A stretch of 64,000 nucleotides of DNA from CAYZJR01 sp964503045 (lineage in GTDB: Bacteria; Cyanobacteriota; Vampirovibrionia; Obscuribacterales; Obscuribacteraceae). The stretch's first letter is position 1; each line of letters begins with the position of its first letter. Location: the NCBI GenBank assembly GCA_964503045.1, contig CAZCZI010000022.1, positions 32,239 to 96,238 of the forward strand, in the 5' to 3' direction. Below, piece by piece: positions 27,301-34,744 of the stretch. A program made the position numbers and the translations under genes. The notes beneath the pieces are model-generated. The model was not told where the DNA came from. It saw only the letters and a list, made by a program, of their open reading frames with translations, and made no database searches.

Positions 27301-29640
27301 TGGTTGTGGCTGTTCCCAATCTTGCTTTTGTGCAGATGGAGATTGTGGAGATGATTGAGATTGCGCACCGGATGGCTGTCCCCAAGCCTGATTCTGATTA
27401 GGTTGGTTTGCCATGGGCTGACCCCAAGCATCTTTTTGCGGTGCACCTTGAGGTGCTTGTTGTGCTGGTGGTGCTGGTTGAGCTTGTGCCGATTGAGGTG
27501 GTGCGTTTTGTCCCCAAGCTTCACCACTAGGTGCTGAATTTCCCCAGGCGTCTTTAGCTGGAGAAGCAGGTCTCGGCTCAGATGGCTGTCCCCATGCCTC
27601 GCCTTGCGCGGCCGGTTGACCCCAGGCATCATTTTGTGGTGCTGGTGCTTGATTGGCATTGGCTTGCAAGTTAGGTGCAGGTGCTTGAGGAGGCTGTCCC
27701 CATGCATCTGTCTGATTGGCGGCGGGTTGACCCCAGGCATCATTTTGTGATGGCGCTGGAGGTTGGCCCCAAGCATCTTTGGGCGGTGGCGCCGACGGTG
27801 CAGGCCCTTGTTGAGGTTGTGGCTGTGCAGCCTGAGCTGGTGGCTGACCCCAGGCTTCTTGGGCCGGTGGTTGACCCCACGCGTCTTTTTGTGGTGCTGG
27901 TTGCTGAGGTGCTGCCTGTGCAGGTGCCTGTGCAGGTGCTGGTGCAGGCGATGGTTGACCTTGCGGTTGCGTACTGCCAGGTGGCTGACCCCACGCGTTT
28001 TGAGCTGGTGGTTGGCCCCAACTGTCTTTAGACTGCTCACCTTGTGCGGCTCCCCAACCACTGTCTTTGGGCTGCTCGCCTTGCGCAGCGCCCCAACCGC
28101 TGTCGGCTGGTTGTCCTGGTGGGGCCCAAGCCTCTTGGTTGGGAGCCTGTGCTGCTGGTTGAGCTGGTGCTTGTTGTTGTTGTCCTTGTTGCTGGCCTCC
28201 ACCCCACGCATTTTGCGATGCTTGTGGTGCTCCCCAAGAATCTCCGCCGGGTGCCGGAGGTGCTCCCCAAGAAGCTTCATTAGGTTTAGCGCCAGGTGCC
28301 GGTGGGGTTCCCCAGGCGTCATTGCCTTGTTGTTGTCCGCTGCCGCCGCCCCAGGCGTCTTGCTGTCCACCGCCAGCGCCCCATGAATCCTTGCCGGCGC
28401 CGTCAGGTGGTGAACCCCATGCGGGTTGGTTGACTGGTTTCGACGGTGGTACCGGAGGCATTTGCGGCGGTGATTGAGATTGTGCAGGAGACTGCGCAGG
28501 CATCGGTGTGCCCCACGAGTCTTTAGCTGGTGGCTGTGCACCACCGGGAGGTTGTCCCCAAGCATCTGGCACTGCCCCGCCTGGAGATTGCGGTGGTGAA
28601 CCCCATTGGCTTTGACCTGGTGCTGGTGCTGCTCCGGGTGGTGCTGCTCCGGGTGCGTCGTCCGGCTCATCCCACGAACCGCCCTGCGGTGGAGGTCCCC
28701 AATCGTCGCCTTCTCCTTCGCGAATTCCTGGATCTGTGCCTTTAGGCGGGCGTCCGTCGTTGTCCCACGAACCTCCCCAGGCTCCTTGCGGCTTACTGCC
28801 TCCAGGCATTCCCCAACTGTCTTCGGGCTTTCCACCACCGCCAGATGGTTCCATCCCTGGCTTCACAGGCAGGCTTATAGGCTTGCTCCAACCGTCATTC
28901 GGTCCGCCGCCGCCTGCATTCATAGGGCCGCCCACTTCGCCTACTGGTGGCATAACGCCTTCCATGTCGGCAGCACTCATTTTTTGAGATTCGGAAATCT
29001 TTCTTCGAATTGACTCTGCAAGAGTCAGAGGTGCATCGTCTGATTGTCCGCCTCCAGCCAATGGAACTGCAACGTTAAGACGCTCGCCAAGAGATCCAGT
29101 CCTTGACTGCATCTCGCGATTGTCGATCATCTCAGCTGCTTCTTTGCGCTTGGTCTTATCGAGACCGGTTCGCTCCAACCGGCTCATTTGACTGGCAGCT
29201 TCTTCCTCGAATTCTTTCTGTTCCTTGGCGCTTTGCTTGCTGCCGCCTTTGGACCCTCTATGCGGAAAAGCCGAGCTGTATGTTTGCAGTTCAGCCGTGG
29301 ACATATCTTTGGCTTTGTTCTTTCCGGCTTTTTCTTTCTTCTCCGGTTTCCCACCGCCACCGCCGCCAGCAAATATTTTCGTGAAAGCAGAGAAGACATT
29401 GCCTTTTGCTTCAGGCAACTGCTGCTGGATTGTTCTAGCCAACTGTTCTTTGCTTGGGGGCTGAAGCTCATCAGGCAGTGGAACTTCCAAGGCCGCTTGA
29501 ATCATCTGGTCGAGCTGGTGGTCGAACTTGGCGCAGGATTCGCATGATTCCACATGGTGAACCAGTGCTCGTGCGTCCTGTGTCGCAAGGTCGACATCGA
29601 ACCGCTGCTGAATCAAAAAACGAAAGCGGGTGCAGTTCAC
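24319..29640 (-). CDS. Giant anti-sigma-like zinc finger / W-P-Q repeat / Roadblock-LC7 protein
   Basis: A 1773-residue protein starting with GTG 5 bp after the sigma factor stop. Residues 1-45 look like a zinc-binding anti-sigma domain (Cys3; HVESCESC gives Hx3Cx2C). A Lys/Glu-rich segment follows (about 95-215). Residues about 230-1580 are low complexity, rich in Pro, Gln, Trp, Gly and Ala, with dozens of WGQPP/DAWGQPP/WGAPP-like units. Embedded motifs recur: RWDVPIQER and variants near 1030-1140, and LFxxDDxxxDxxFxxNLGV near 1283, 1403 and 1555. Residues about 1640-1773 are a Roadblock/LC7 domain (VVGSVIVGHDGLLIANTMPQ; GYLVIADFGGGLLVTVTDG). No membrane segment is seen. It may link sigma control to a Roadblock/GTPase module; this is inference. 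Confidence 0.85.
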   Translation of the reverse strand: MNCTRFRFLIQQRFDVDLATQDARALVHHVESCESCAKFDHQLDQMIQAALEVPLPDELQPPSKEQLARTIQQQLPEAKGNVFSAFTKIFAGGGGGGKPEKKEKAGKNKAKDMSTAELQTYSSAFPHRGSKGGSKQSAKEQKEFEEEAASQMSRLERTGLDKTKRKEAAEMIDNREMQSRTGSLGERLNVAVPLAGGGQSDDAPLTLAESIRRKISESQKMSAADMEGVMPPVGEVGGPMNAGGGGPNDGWSKPISLPVKPGMEPSGGGGKPEDSWGMPGGSKPQGAWGGSWDNDGRPPKGTDPGIREGEGDDWGPPPQGGSWDEPDDAPGAAPPGAAPAPGQSQWGSPPQSPGGAVPDAWGQPPGGAQPPAKDSWGTPMPAQSPAQSQSPPQMPPVPPSKPVNQPAWGSPPDGAGKDSWGAGGGQQDAWGGGSGQQQGNDAWGTPPAPGAKPNEASWGAPPAPGGDSWGAPQASQNAWGGGQQQGQQQQAPAQPAAQAPNQEAWAPPGQPADSGWGAAQGEQPKDSGWGAAQGEQSKDSWGQPPAQNAWGQPPGSTQPQGQPSPAPAPAQAPAQAAPQQPAPQKDAWGQPPAQEAWGQPPAQAAQPQPQQGPAPSAPPPKDAWGQPPAPSQNDAWGQPAANQTDAWGQPPQAPAPNLQANANQAPAPQNDAWGQPAAQGEAWGQPSEPRPASPAKDAWGNSAPSGEAWGQNAPPQSAQAQPAPPAQQAPQGAPQKDAWGQPMANQPNQNQAWGQPSGAQSQSSPQSPSAQKQDWEQPQPLKPGEPAKDAWGQTPPKEAWSQTGGGEKAGDPWTTPANKENWAGAGSPGGTAVGGGSWGAGKAESDKKEWGGDATWDQNKPKPAEPAQAQTQQLDKSTWAQPQQAQDAWTQPTLQTQTAWGSPPSPPQGNQQPQANQAPQAAPQAGSQAAGWGTPPAQQNQQPAASGGWGEPQPASDWGGQHKPSWSAEAEQIETGTWQAFTPSADALAPKNPPPPRPESFAPEGQGWGNQQPMQANQTAGGAGQRWDVPIQERGGATGGAPAPAPTPAPSSSSGVPADRIFERLGEVLSEEGKKATPQENRWDVPIQERTKAQETPAPLPQPAPLPQPAPLPQPAPLPQPAPQPQPHEANKIDPVASGWDIPVAQKAPDTLPSAKDWTTKQNTAPSAWGGGGQSPTSAWGSEPAVQPPQPQQPTASAWGQPPAAAEPPAKPSPSAWESASTGGAAWGQPSGGAWGSAPAQQPPEPAQPAAPSNGAGAWGAQPTTPAWSANAAPTPAQDNKPSGLFNIDDNAIDKLFSENLGVKDSAPLGGKSAAPAPQPQQAAAPIQPPVQPPQPALQSYGGAPQGWGAPPANGDQSQEPKISAVSARVSSQGMPEPPMPMAAMPPTPAPPPQMSQQQSKSGLFSLDDREMDRLFSQNLGVNEATPGGAAPNNNTQWTAAGAPSAAPQPAMAAAVTPAPTPPPQPSTIGGSGWGPPARATASGTMPVVSPQPTGWASPGPAVASGGGGSWGAPTPGPAPTPMAPTPMAPPPMAPPLPQPQPPSGGGGGNGPSGGGLFSIDDGVIDRIFETNLGVYDAGVPKKSVNSIVQSISDAANNALPPPKIEGIGRLDPKMESQDSGSGRIASIGKFLLDQKDLEKIGKITATDLNDSKMRILTLEASQELQSLLLHIGAQPGVVGSVIVGHDGLLIANTMPQDMDAESVGVWALGVYMNTEHVIRKMGHERVHQVVSKTPRGYLVIADFGGGLLVTVTDGRDTDTLIPLMRSITQLVA
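26273..26352 (-). repeat. 18-bp tandem repeat coding for PLPQPA hexapeptides
   Basis: The unit GGTGCCGGTTGYGGCAGT occurs four times (26273-26344) plus a partial copy. On the coding strand it gives successive PLPQPA hexapeptides within the giant anti-sigma-like protein. Copy number is a likely site of strain variation. Confidence 0.85.
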
Positions 29641-29645
29641 GAGCT

Positions 29646-30218
29646 CTAACCTCTACCTAGACATTTGACTATTTGCACACGAGCCCTGAACAGGGATGCC
29701 ATTACTGTGTCGGGGGTTTGATTGAGTACTATTGCAATTTGATCGTAGTTCAAATCGAGATGGTGGCGTAGCAAGAACACCTTCTGTTGATCTTCAGGAA
29801 GGGTGCTCAAACATCTTTTTACCCGTTGTATGCCTAAAAGAACTGTTGTTTCCCAATCCATGTTGGAAGAACCATCTTGCATCGGGTCAGCCGGGTTATC
29901 TATTGGGGCATCGGAGTAGGTTGCGTGATATTCACCGCAAGCTTGAACAACAAATTTCGAAAGCCAATCCCAGATGCTTTGGTCGCTGTTTTTGGGAACA
30001 GGCTGCTTCATCGCGTCGTTTAAAGCGTTATTGAAGGCAGATATGGCGATTTCGGTGGCGTTTTCAGGTGTGCCAGAGGCGAGCAGCCCAATGGCGTAGA
30101 AACGCTCTTGATGAAGATAGATAAACTCGTTGCGCTTCTCTTTGGCGCCCTTTTTGAGCTCGGCAAGAACAGCCGATGCTGGTTGATGAAAGCTATTGCG
30201 AGATGGCAAAAGAGGCAT
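29646..30218 (-). CDS. ECF-type RNA polymerase sigma factor
   Basis: A 190-residue protein. The C-terminal half is a clear sigma region 4 (LSTLPEDQQKVFLLRHHLDL; YDQIAIVLNQTPDTVMASLF) with the helix-turn-helix that contacts the -35 element. The N-terminal region-2 part is diverged. Starting ATG at 30216-30218. The next gene on the strand, 5 bp away, begins with an anti-sigma-like zinc motif, the classical sigma/anti-sigma arrangement. An intrinsic-terminator-like hairpin sits in the leader (30346-30375). Target promoters unknown. Confidence 0.85.
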   Translation of the reverse strand: MPLLPSRNSFHQPASAVLAELKKGAKEKRNEFIYLHQERFYAIGLLASGTPENATEIAISAFNNALNDAMKQPVPKNSDQSIWDWLSKFVVQACGEYHATYSDAPIDNPADPMQDGSSNMDWETTVLLGIQRVKRCLSTLPEDQQKVFLLRHHLDLNYDQIAIVLNQTPDTVMASLFRARVQIVKCLGRG

Positions 30219-30345
30219 TATGTGCTCAACGACGAGATTCTAAGAATTTATGGATATGAACGCGGACCGAGTTTTACCGGAATATCCCAGTACGATCTGG
30301 AAGAACCCAGTAATGGGCCCTGTTGGTCAACACGCGCTAAGGTCA

Positions 30346-30375
30346 AAAAAATTTCTGCCCTGCAAGCAGGAATTT
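30346..30375 (-). terminator. Terminator-like hairpin upstream of the sigma factor
   Basis: AAATTTCTGC (30350-30359) and GCAGGAATTT (30366-30375) form a 10-bp stem with one wobble pair. On the minus strand the stem runs into a T tract (complement of the A-run 30346-30352). It is 128 bp ahead of the sigma gene start, so it could attenuate or insulate it. Confidence 0.55.
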
Positions 30376-30473
30376 CTACTACCCTCACCCGCTGCTTACC
30401 TTTCCATCGGCCCCAACTCCGAAAGCAAGCTGCAAACCGCCAAGACGCCTATCTTCCAGTTTACATGAAATAT

Positions 30474-30493
30474 GGCTGGCGCCAAGGCCAGCC
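30474..30493. other. Stem-loop in the 30219-30629 intergenic region
   Basis: GGCTGGC-GCCAAG-GCCAGCC forms a perfect 7-bp stem without a following T tract. Apart from this and the hairpin at 30346-30375, the 411-bp divergent region holds no convincing gene. Confidence 0.5.
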
Positions 30494-30629
30494 GGGCTTT
30501 GTGACGTGACTTGTTATACCCTCCTTAATTCTTTTATGCGTGCAAAGCCGATAACATAGATGTACCACGCTGTATTAAAAGATCTCCTTTCCCACCAGAC
30601 CATCTCGAAAAGTAAAGCAATTGATAACT

Positions 30630-31307
30630 ATGTTTTTGGAAGACCCACAAAAAATACTGATAAAAACGGCTCGCACAGGTGCATTCAATCTTCAATCAGT
30701 AACCGCGTCACCGCGAACCGTCACTCCCATTGACGTCCAATCAGCCTGCTCCAATGTCGCTTTGGAGTTCGCAAACGAGACACCACCAAGCGATACGGTT
30801 GTCAGTGTCGTCAATTATCTACTCACTGAATATTTTGCAACCTCGCACTCAAGTGGGTTATACAACCGGCAAAAACAACTCTGGGAGTCTCTGGCGAAAG
30901 CAGTCGAGGTAGTCTGCACCCGGCTGATCACAGGATTTTGGAAGCGCGTCGACGAACCCTTTGTAGATATGCTGTTTCGCGACTCACGTGGAATCGCCCT
31001 GCTTTATGCGCGTGTAGTGGAGCAGCCCGTAACAGAAGGGAAAGCAAAGGAAATTCTCAACACCCTTCTAAAACGAGCAGCCAAGCTGCAATCCAAAAAC
31101 GCACTCACAGGCGTCGTATTGGTTTTTCCACAACCATTTCCGGAAAGCGTCTTGAACAGAGTCAAAACCCTCATCAACGCCGAAGATCCCGTCGCCCGCT
31201 TCGAGTCAAAACTGACGGACTTAGGGCTGACAGTCATCTTGATGGAGATCGATTTGGCAGATAACTCCCTTAAACTCCTGCAGCCCGACCTCTCCAAAAA
31301 GAAGTAA
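30630..31307 (+). CDS. Hypothetical protein
   Basis: A 225-residue protein without a family I recognise. ATG 30630 is preferred to the in-frame TTG 9 bp earlier; neither has a good ribosome binding site. No signal peptide or membrane segment is visible. The sequence is alpha/beta-like (FVDMLFRDSRGIALLYARVV; TGVVLVFPQPFPESVLNRVK) with an Arg/Lys/Leu helical middle, and ends in KKK. It is followed by a repeat array and gap, and divergent from the sigma factor gene. Confidence 0.7.
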   Translation: MFLEDPQKILIKTARTGAFNLQSVTASPRTVTPIDVQSACSNVALEFANETPPSDTVVSVVNYLLTEYFATSHSSGLYNRQKQLWESLAKAVEVVCTRLITGFWKRVDEPFVDMLFRDSRGIALLYARVVEQPVTEGKAKEILNTLLKRAAKLQSKNALTGVVLVFPQPFPESVLNRVKTLINAEDPVARFESKLTDLGLTVILMEIDLADNSLKLLQPDLSKKK

Positions 31308-31344
31308 GAAGTAGCGGTTCGCGGATTAAGCGACGGCACAAAGG

Positions 31345-31624
31345 CCGCTCAAGGCCGACAGTTCGGAGCGACCGAGTGCCTTCGGCACAAGCGAGTGTAT
31401 GGAAGCGTTGCGTCAGCCGCTCAAGGCCGACAGTTCGGAGCGACCGAGTGCCTTCGGCACAAGCGAGTGTNNNNNNNNNNNNNNNNNNNNNNNNNNNNNN
31501 NNNNNNNNNNNNNNNNNNNNNNNNNNNNNNNNNNNNNNNNNNNNNNNNNNNNNNNNNNNNNNNNNNNNNNTCAGCCGCTCAAGGCCGACAGTTCGGAGCG
31601 ACCGAGTGCCTTCGGCACGAGGGA
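31345..31624. repeat. 72-bp tandem repeat array interrupted by a scaffold gap
   Basis: CCGCTCAAGGCCGACAGTTC begins units at 31345 and 31417 (72-bp period), and another copy at 31575 after the gap. Each unit contains GTGCCTTCGGCAC, a perfect 5-bp stem with a 3-nt loop. The unit is 24 codons long and open in several frames, but it lies between convergent stops and lacks a start with a ribosome binding site, so I treat it as non-coding. The last copy ends 9 bp before the stop of the carboxylase gene. Confidence 0.85.
31471..31570. other. Scaffold gap (100 N) inside the 72-bp repeat array
   Basis: A placeholder of exactly 100 N flanked on both sides by the same repeat. The flanking units are out of register with the 72-bp period (158 bp apart), so the real gap length is unknown. 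Confidence 0.95.
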
Positions 31625-31632
31625 GCGGAGAA

Positions 31633-33186
31633 TTACAAAGGTATATTGCCGTGCTTGCGACTCGGCCGCTTTACTCGCTTGTTCTTCTGAATCTCCAGTG
31701 TCTTAAGCAAAACGTCGCGGGTCTCTTCCGGCAGAATCACGTCATCGACGTAGCCGCGCTGAGCTGCAATATACGGATTGGCAAACAGTTCGCGATACTG
31801 GGCAACGAGTTCTTTTTGTTTCTTTGTTTTGTCTTCGGACTTTTCCAAGTCTCTGCGATACAAGAGATTGACCGCGCCTTCAGCCCCGACGACCGCAATT
31901 TCAGCTGTCGGCCAGGCAATATTGAAATCGCCACCGACATTTTTTGAACCCAAAACATCAAAGGCCCCGCCATAGGCTTTCCTTGTTATCACAGTCAATT
32001 TCGGCACGGTTGCTTCGCAGTAAGCGTACAGGAGCTTGGCTCCGTGTCTGATAATGCCGCCGAACTCTTGAGCGGTTCCCGGCAAATAACCTGGTACATC
32101 CACAAAGGTAATCACTGGAATGTTGAACGCATCCAAGAATCGCAGGAAGCGAGCACCTTTAATTGATGCATTTATATCCAAGCTTCCGGCAAGAGACTTC
32201 GGTTGATTGGCGATGATTCCTACCGGATAGCCGCCCAATCTCGCGAATCCAGTGATGATGTTGGTTGCCCAAAGTGGCGCGATCTCAAAGAAATCTTTGA
32301 AGTCGAAAATGCGAGTGATCACATCATGCATGTCGTAAGGCTTTGTCGGATCTGATGGAACGATGTTATTCAGCTCGCTCATATCAGATGGAACGGCCTC
32401 GTCAGAAACCTCTATATAAGGAGGGCTTTCTAAATTGTTTCCGGGAAGATACGAAAGCAACTTTCTTGTCAGATAAAAAGAATCGTCCTCATCTTCCGCC
32501 ATAAGCTGAGCAACACCGCTTCTGGTGTTGTGAACGGCGGCCCCGCCTAGCTCTTCCAGGGTGACTTGTTCGCCTGTTACAGTCTTTACGATCTCGGGAC
32601 CGGTTACGAACATGTAACTTTGATTCGCCACCATAATCGTGAAGTCTGTCATTGCTGGGCTGTAAACGGCTCCACCGGCGCAGGCACCGTAGATTACTGA
32701 AATTTGCGGAATTACTCCGGAGCTCAAAACGTTTCGATAAAAAATGTCAGCGTAGCCCGCCAGTGAATTCACACCTTCTTGGATGCGAGCGCCGCCGCTC
32801 TCATTCAGCCCAATCACAGGACAACCTGCTTGTGCCGCCATGTCCATAATTTTGCAAACTTTATTTGCAAACACTTCGCCGAGGGCGCCACCGAGGAAGG
32901 TGCCGTCATGCGCAAACAGATAAACAGGTCTGCCATCGATAGTGGCTTGTCCGGTTATTACGCCATCTCCATCGATTCGTTTTTTCTCCATGCCGAACTC
33001 GATGCATTGATGAAGAGCCCAGCGATCGATTTCAACGAAAGAGCCGGGATCAACTAATCGTTCAATGCGTTCGTGTGCGAGCAAGAGTCCCTTTTCATGC
33101 CGCTTTTCCTTCAAGGTCTCGCGACTCTTTTGGATTGCTGCTCGTTTCTCTTTAAGTTGAGAGTTGGTGTCGAGTTTCGTTTCCAT
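31633..33186 (-). CDS. pccB: Propionyl-CoA carboxylase beta subunit (acyl-CoA carboxyltransferase)
   Basis: A 517-residue carboxyltransferase that moves CO2 from carboxybiotin to propionyl-CoA (or acetyl-CoA). It shows two crotonase-like halves: GGALGEVFANKVCKIMDMA and NESGGARIQEGV in the first, and ITFVDVPGYLPGTAQEFGGI and YGGAFDVLGSKN in the second. The C-terminus KHGNIPL is typical of PccB-type subunits. The biotin carboxylase/carrier subunit is not in the window. A methylmalonyl-CoA mutase B12 subunit gene at 48.2 kb suggests the propionate-to-succinyl-CoA route. Some family members also use acetyl-CoA. Confidence 0.92.
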   Translation of the reverse strand: METKLDTNSQLKEKRAAIQKSRETLKEKRHEKGLLLAHERIERLVDPGSFVEIDRWALHQCIEFGMEKKRIDGDGVITGQATIDGRPVYLFAHDGTFLGGALGEVFANKVCKIMDMAAQAGCPVIGLNESGGARIQEGVNSLAGYADIFYRNVLSSGVIPQISVIYGACAGGAVYSPAMTDFTIMVANQSYMFVTGPEIVKTVTGEQVTLEELGGAAVHNTRSGVAQLMAEDEDDSFYLTRKLLSYLPGNNLESPPYIEVSDEAVPSDMSELNNIVPSDPTKPYDMHDVITRIFDFKDFFEIAPLWATNIITGFARLGGYPVGIIANQPKSLAGSLDINASIKGARFLRFLDAFNIPVITFVDVPGYLPGTAQEFGGIIRHGAKLLYAYCEATVPKLTVITRKAYGGAFDVLGSKNVGGDFNIAWPTAEIAVVGAEGAVNLLYRRDLEKSEDKTKKQKELVAQYRELFANPYIAAQRGYVDDVILPEETRDVLLKTLEIQKNKRVKRPSRKHGNIPL

Positions 33187-33226
33187 TTTGGTGATCCTTT
33201 ATCGATTCTTTGAACAAGCCTGCTGA

Positions 33227-34609
33227 TTACAGGAAATGCGACAAACAGAAGTGAACGATGGTCAGATAAATAGTCATTGTCGAGACGTCGAGGACGCTAG
33301 TGATGAATGGTCCGCTAGCGTGCGCAGGTTCAATCCCCACTTTTTGGAAGATCATCGGCATGATCGTGCCAATCACGACTCCGCAAGTCATGGTTACAAA
33401 CAAGCTGACTCCGACAATCCATCCGAGGTTGTACTGATGCGGATCACTGCGATGGAAAAACATACTGACTGCTGTTGTTAATGCGCCGCAGCAGATACCA
33501 AGCAACATGCCGACTTTAAGTTCGTGAGTCAAGTTCTTGATGCCGGCTCGCCAGCTCAAATTTTTTGAACTTCCGCGTATGATGATACAAGTGCTTTGAG
33601 TGGCGACGCTGCCTGTGACGCCGGACAAAAGAGGCATGAATGATGCCGCCGCGACGGTTTGTTGTATCACGTGGTCGAAACTCGTAATTACAGTTGCCGA
33701 GCCGGTTTCAATCATGAGCGTGACGAGCAGCCATGGAAGCCGAGCTGCAAATGCAAGACGAACATTTTGTCCGATGTTTTCACTTTGCTCGGCGCCAGTC
33801 GTGTTGATACCGGATGATTGATAGATGTCTTCCGTTGCTTCTTCTTGCAAAACGTCGATGACATCATCGGCGGTGATAATCCCGCACATAACACCATCTT
33901 CATCGACGACCGGCAATGACAGCAAGTCATAGCGACTCAGCTTTTCAGCTGCTTCTTCTTGGTCGGTAGAGGTGGTCACGGAAACAATTTTGTCTTCCAT
34001 GCGACTTTCGACAAGGGCTTCACCACTGGCGGTGAGCAGCTCTTTCAGTGTGACTTTGCCGACCAGATGCTCTTCTTCATCGACTACGTATACGTCGTAG
34101 ATGTCGTCTTCGATGTCTTCGTATTGTTCTCTCAAATAATTGAGCGCTTCGTCGACACTCATTTTCGCATTGAGGGCCAGATAATCGGTAGACATGATGC
34201 CGCCCGCCGAGTCTTCTTTGAAGGTCAGAAGATTTTGAATGTCTTCTATAGCTTCTTGGTCGGTCATCTGGCTGATGATGGCTCTTGCCTTTTCTTCAGG
34301 CAATTCCGACAAAAGGTCGACAGCATCGTCGGGAGACATGCGAGAGACAATCGGCACCACGCCGATATCTCCGAGTTCTCTCAAAAGTTCAACTTGATCG
34401 TCCGGCTCTAATTCGGCCAAGACGGCACTGGCATTATCGAGATCGAGCAAGCGAAAACAAGACAAGCGATGTGGCAAGTCCATTTCCGAAAACCACTCCG
34501 CCAGGTCGGCGGGGTGTTGATCGTTGAGAAGTAGTCTTAACTTTTGCCGTTCGCCCTGGTCTACCAGAGTCGTGAGCTCATCAAGAGCTACGGCTAGCTT
34601 CTCAGTCAC
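33227..34609 (-). CDS. mgtE: Magnesium transporter MgtE
   Basis: About 460 residues. The order is a cytosolic MgtE-N superhelix (HPADLAEWFSEM; MSPDDAVDLLSELPEEKARA), two CBS domains (about 140-265; SAGGIMSTDYLALNAKMSVD), then five membrane helices with the pore region (SFMPLLSGVTGSVATQS). It is a Mg2+ channel gated by Mg2+ binding to the N and CBS domains. GTG at 34609 gives VTEKLAVALDEL, matching typical N-termini with GGGG upstream; a TTG at 34642 would add 11 residues. Confidence 0.93.
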   Translation of the reverse strand: MTEKLAVALDELTTLVDQGERQKLRLLLNDQHPADLAEWFSEMDLPHRLSCFRLLDLDNASAVLAELEPDDQVELLRELGDIGVVPIVSRMSPDDAVDLLSELPEEKARAIISQMTDQEAIEDIQNLLTFKEDSAGGIMSTDYLALNAKMSVDEALNYLREQYEDIEDDIYDVYVVDEEEHLVGKVTLKELLTASGEALVESRMEDKIVSVTTSTDQEEAAEKLSRYDLLSLPVVDEDGVMCGIITADDVIDVLQEEATEDIYQSSGINTTGAEQSENIGQNVRLAFAARLPWLLVTLMIETGSATVITSFDHVIQQTVAAASFMPLLSGVTGSVATQSTCIIIRGSSKNLSWRAGIKNLTHELKVGMLLGICCGALTTAVSMFFHRSDPHQYNLGWIVGVSLFVTMTCGVVIGTIMPMIFQKVGIEPAHASGPFITSVLDVSTMTIYLTIVHFCLSHFL

Positions 34610-34744
34610 GACAGGTCCCCGCCCTACAAAATCTTGCGCCAAGTTAGATGAGATTGAGATTCCCTAAGCGAAACCGAAACAATCTCATGCATAACCCTAG
34701 CAAGTCGAGCAACCTGACAGTAAGGCAAATTGTCTAATTGTGTA

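Noticed and set aside
27297..28838. Large 513-codon minus-strand frame and several plus-strand frames inside the giant gene
   Set aside because: They are shadows of the repetitive WGQPP-coding sequence; composition (His/Arg/Asn-rich) and lack of domains show the 1773-residue frame is the real one.
30108..30509. Possible plus-strand genes of 133 and 72 codons upstream of the hypothetical protein
   Set aside because: No ribosome binding site, overlap with the 5' end of the sigma factor gene or with hairpins, and no protein-like composition.
31376..31690. ORFs running through the 72-bp repeat array in three frames
   Set aside because: The repeat length is a multiple of three, so several frames stay open by chance; the frames cross an N-gap of unknown size and lack starts.
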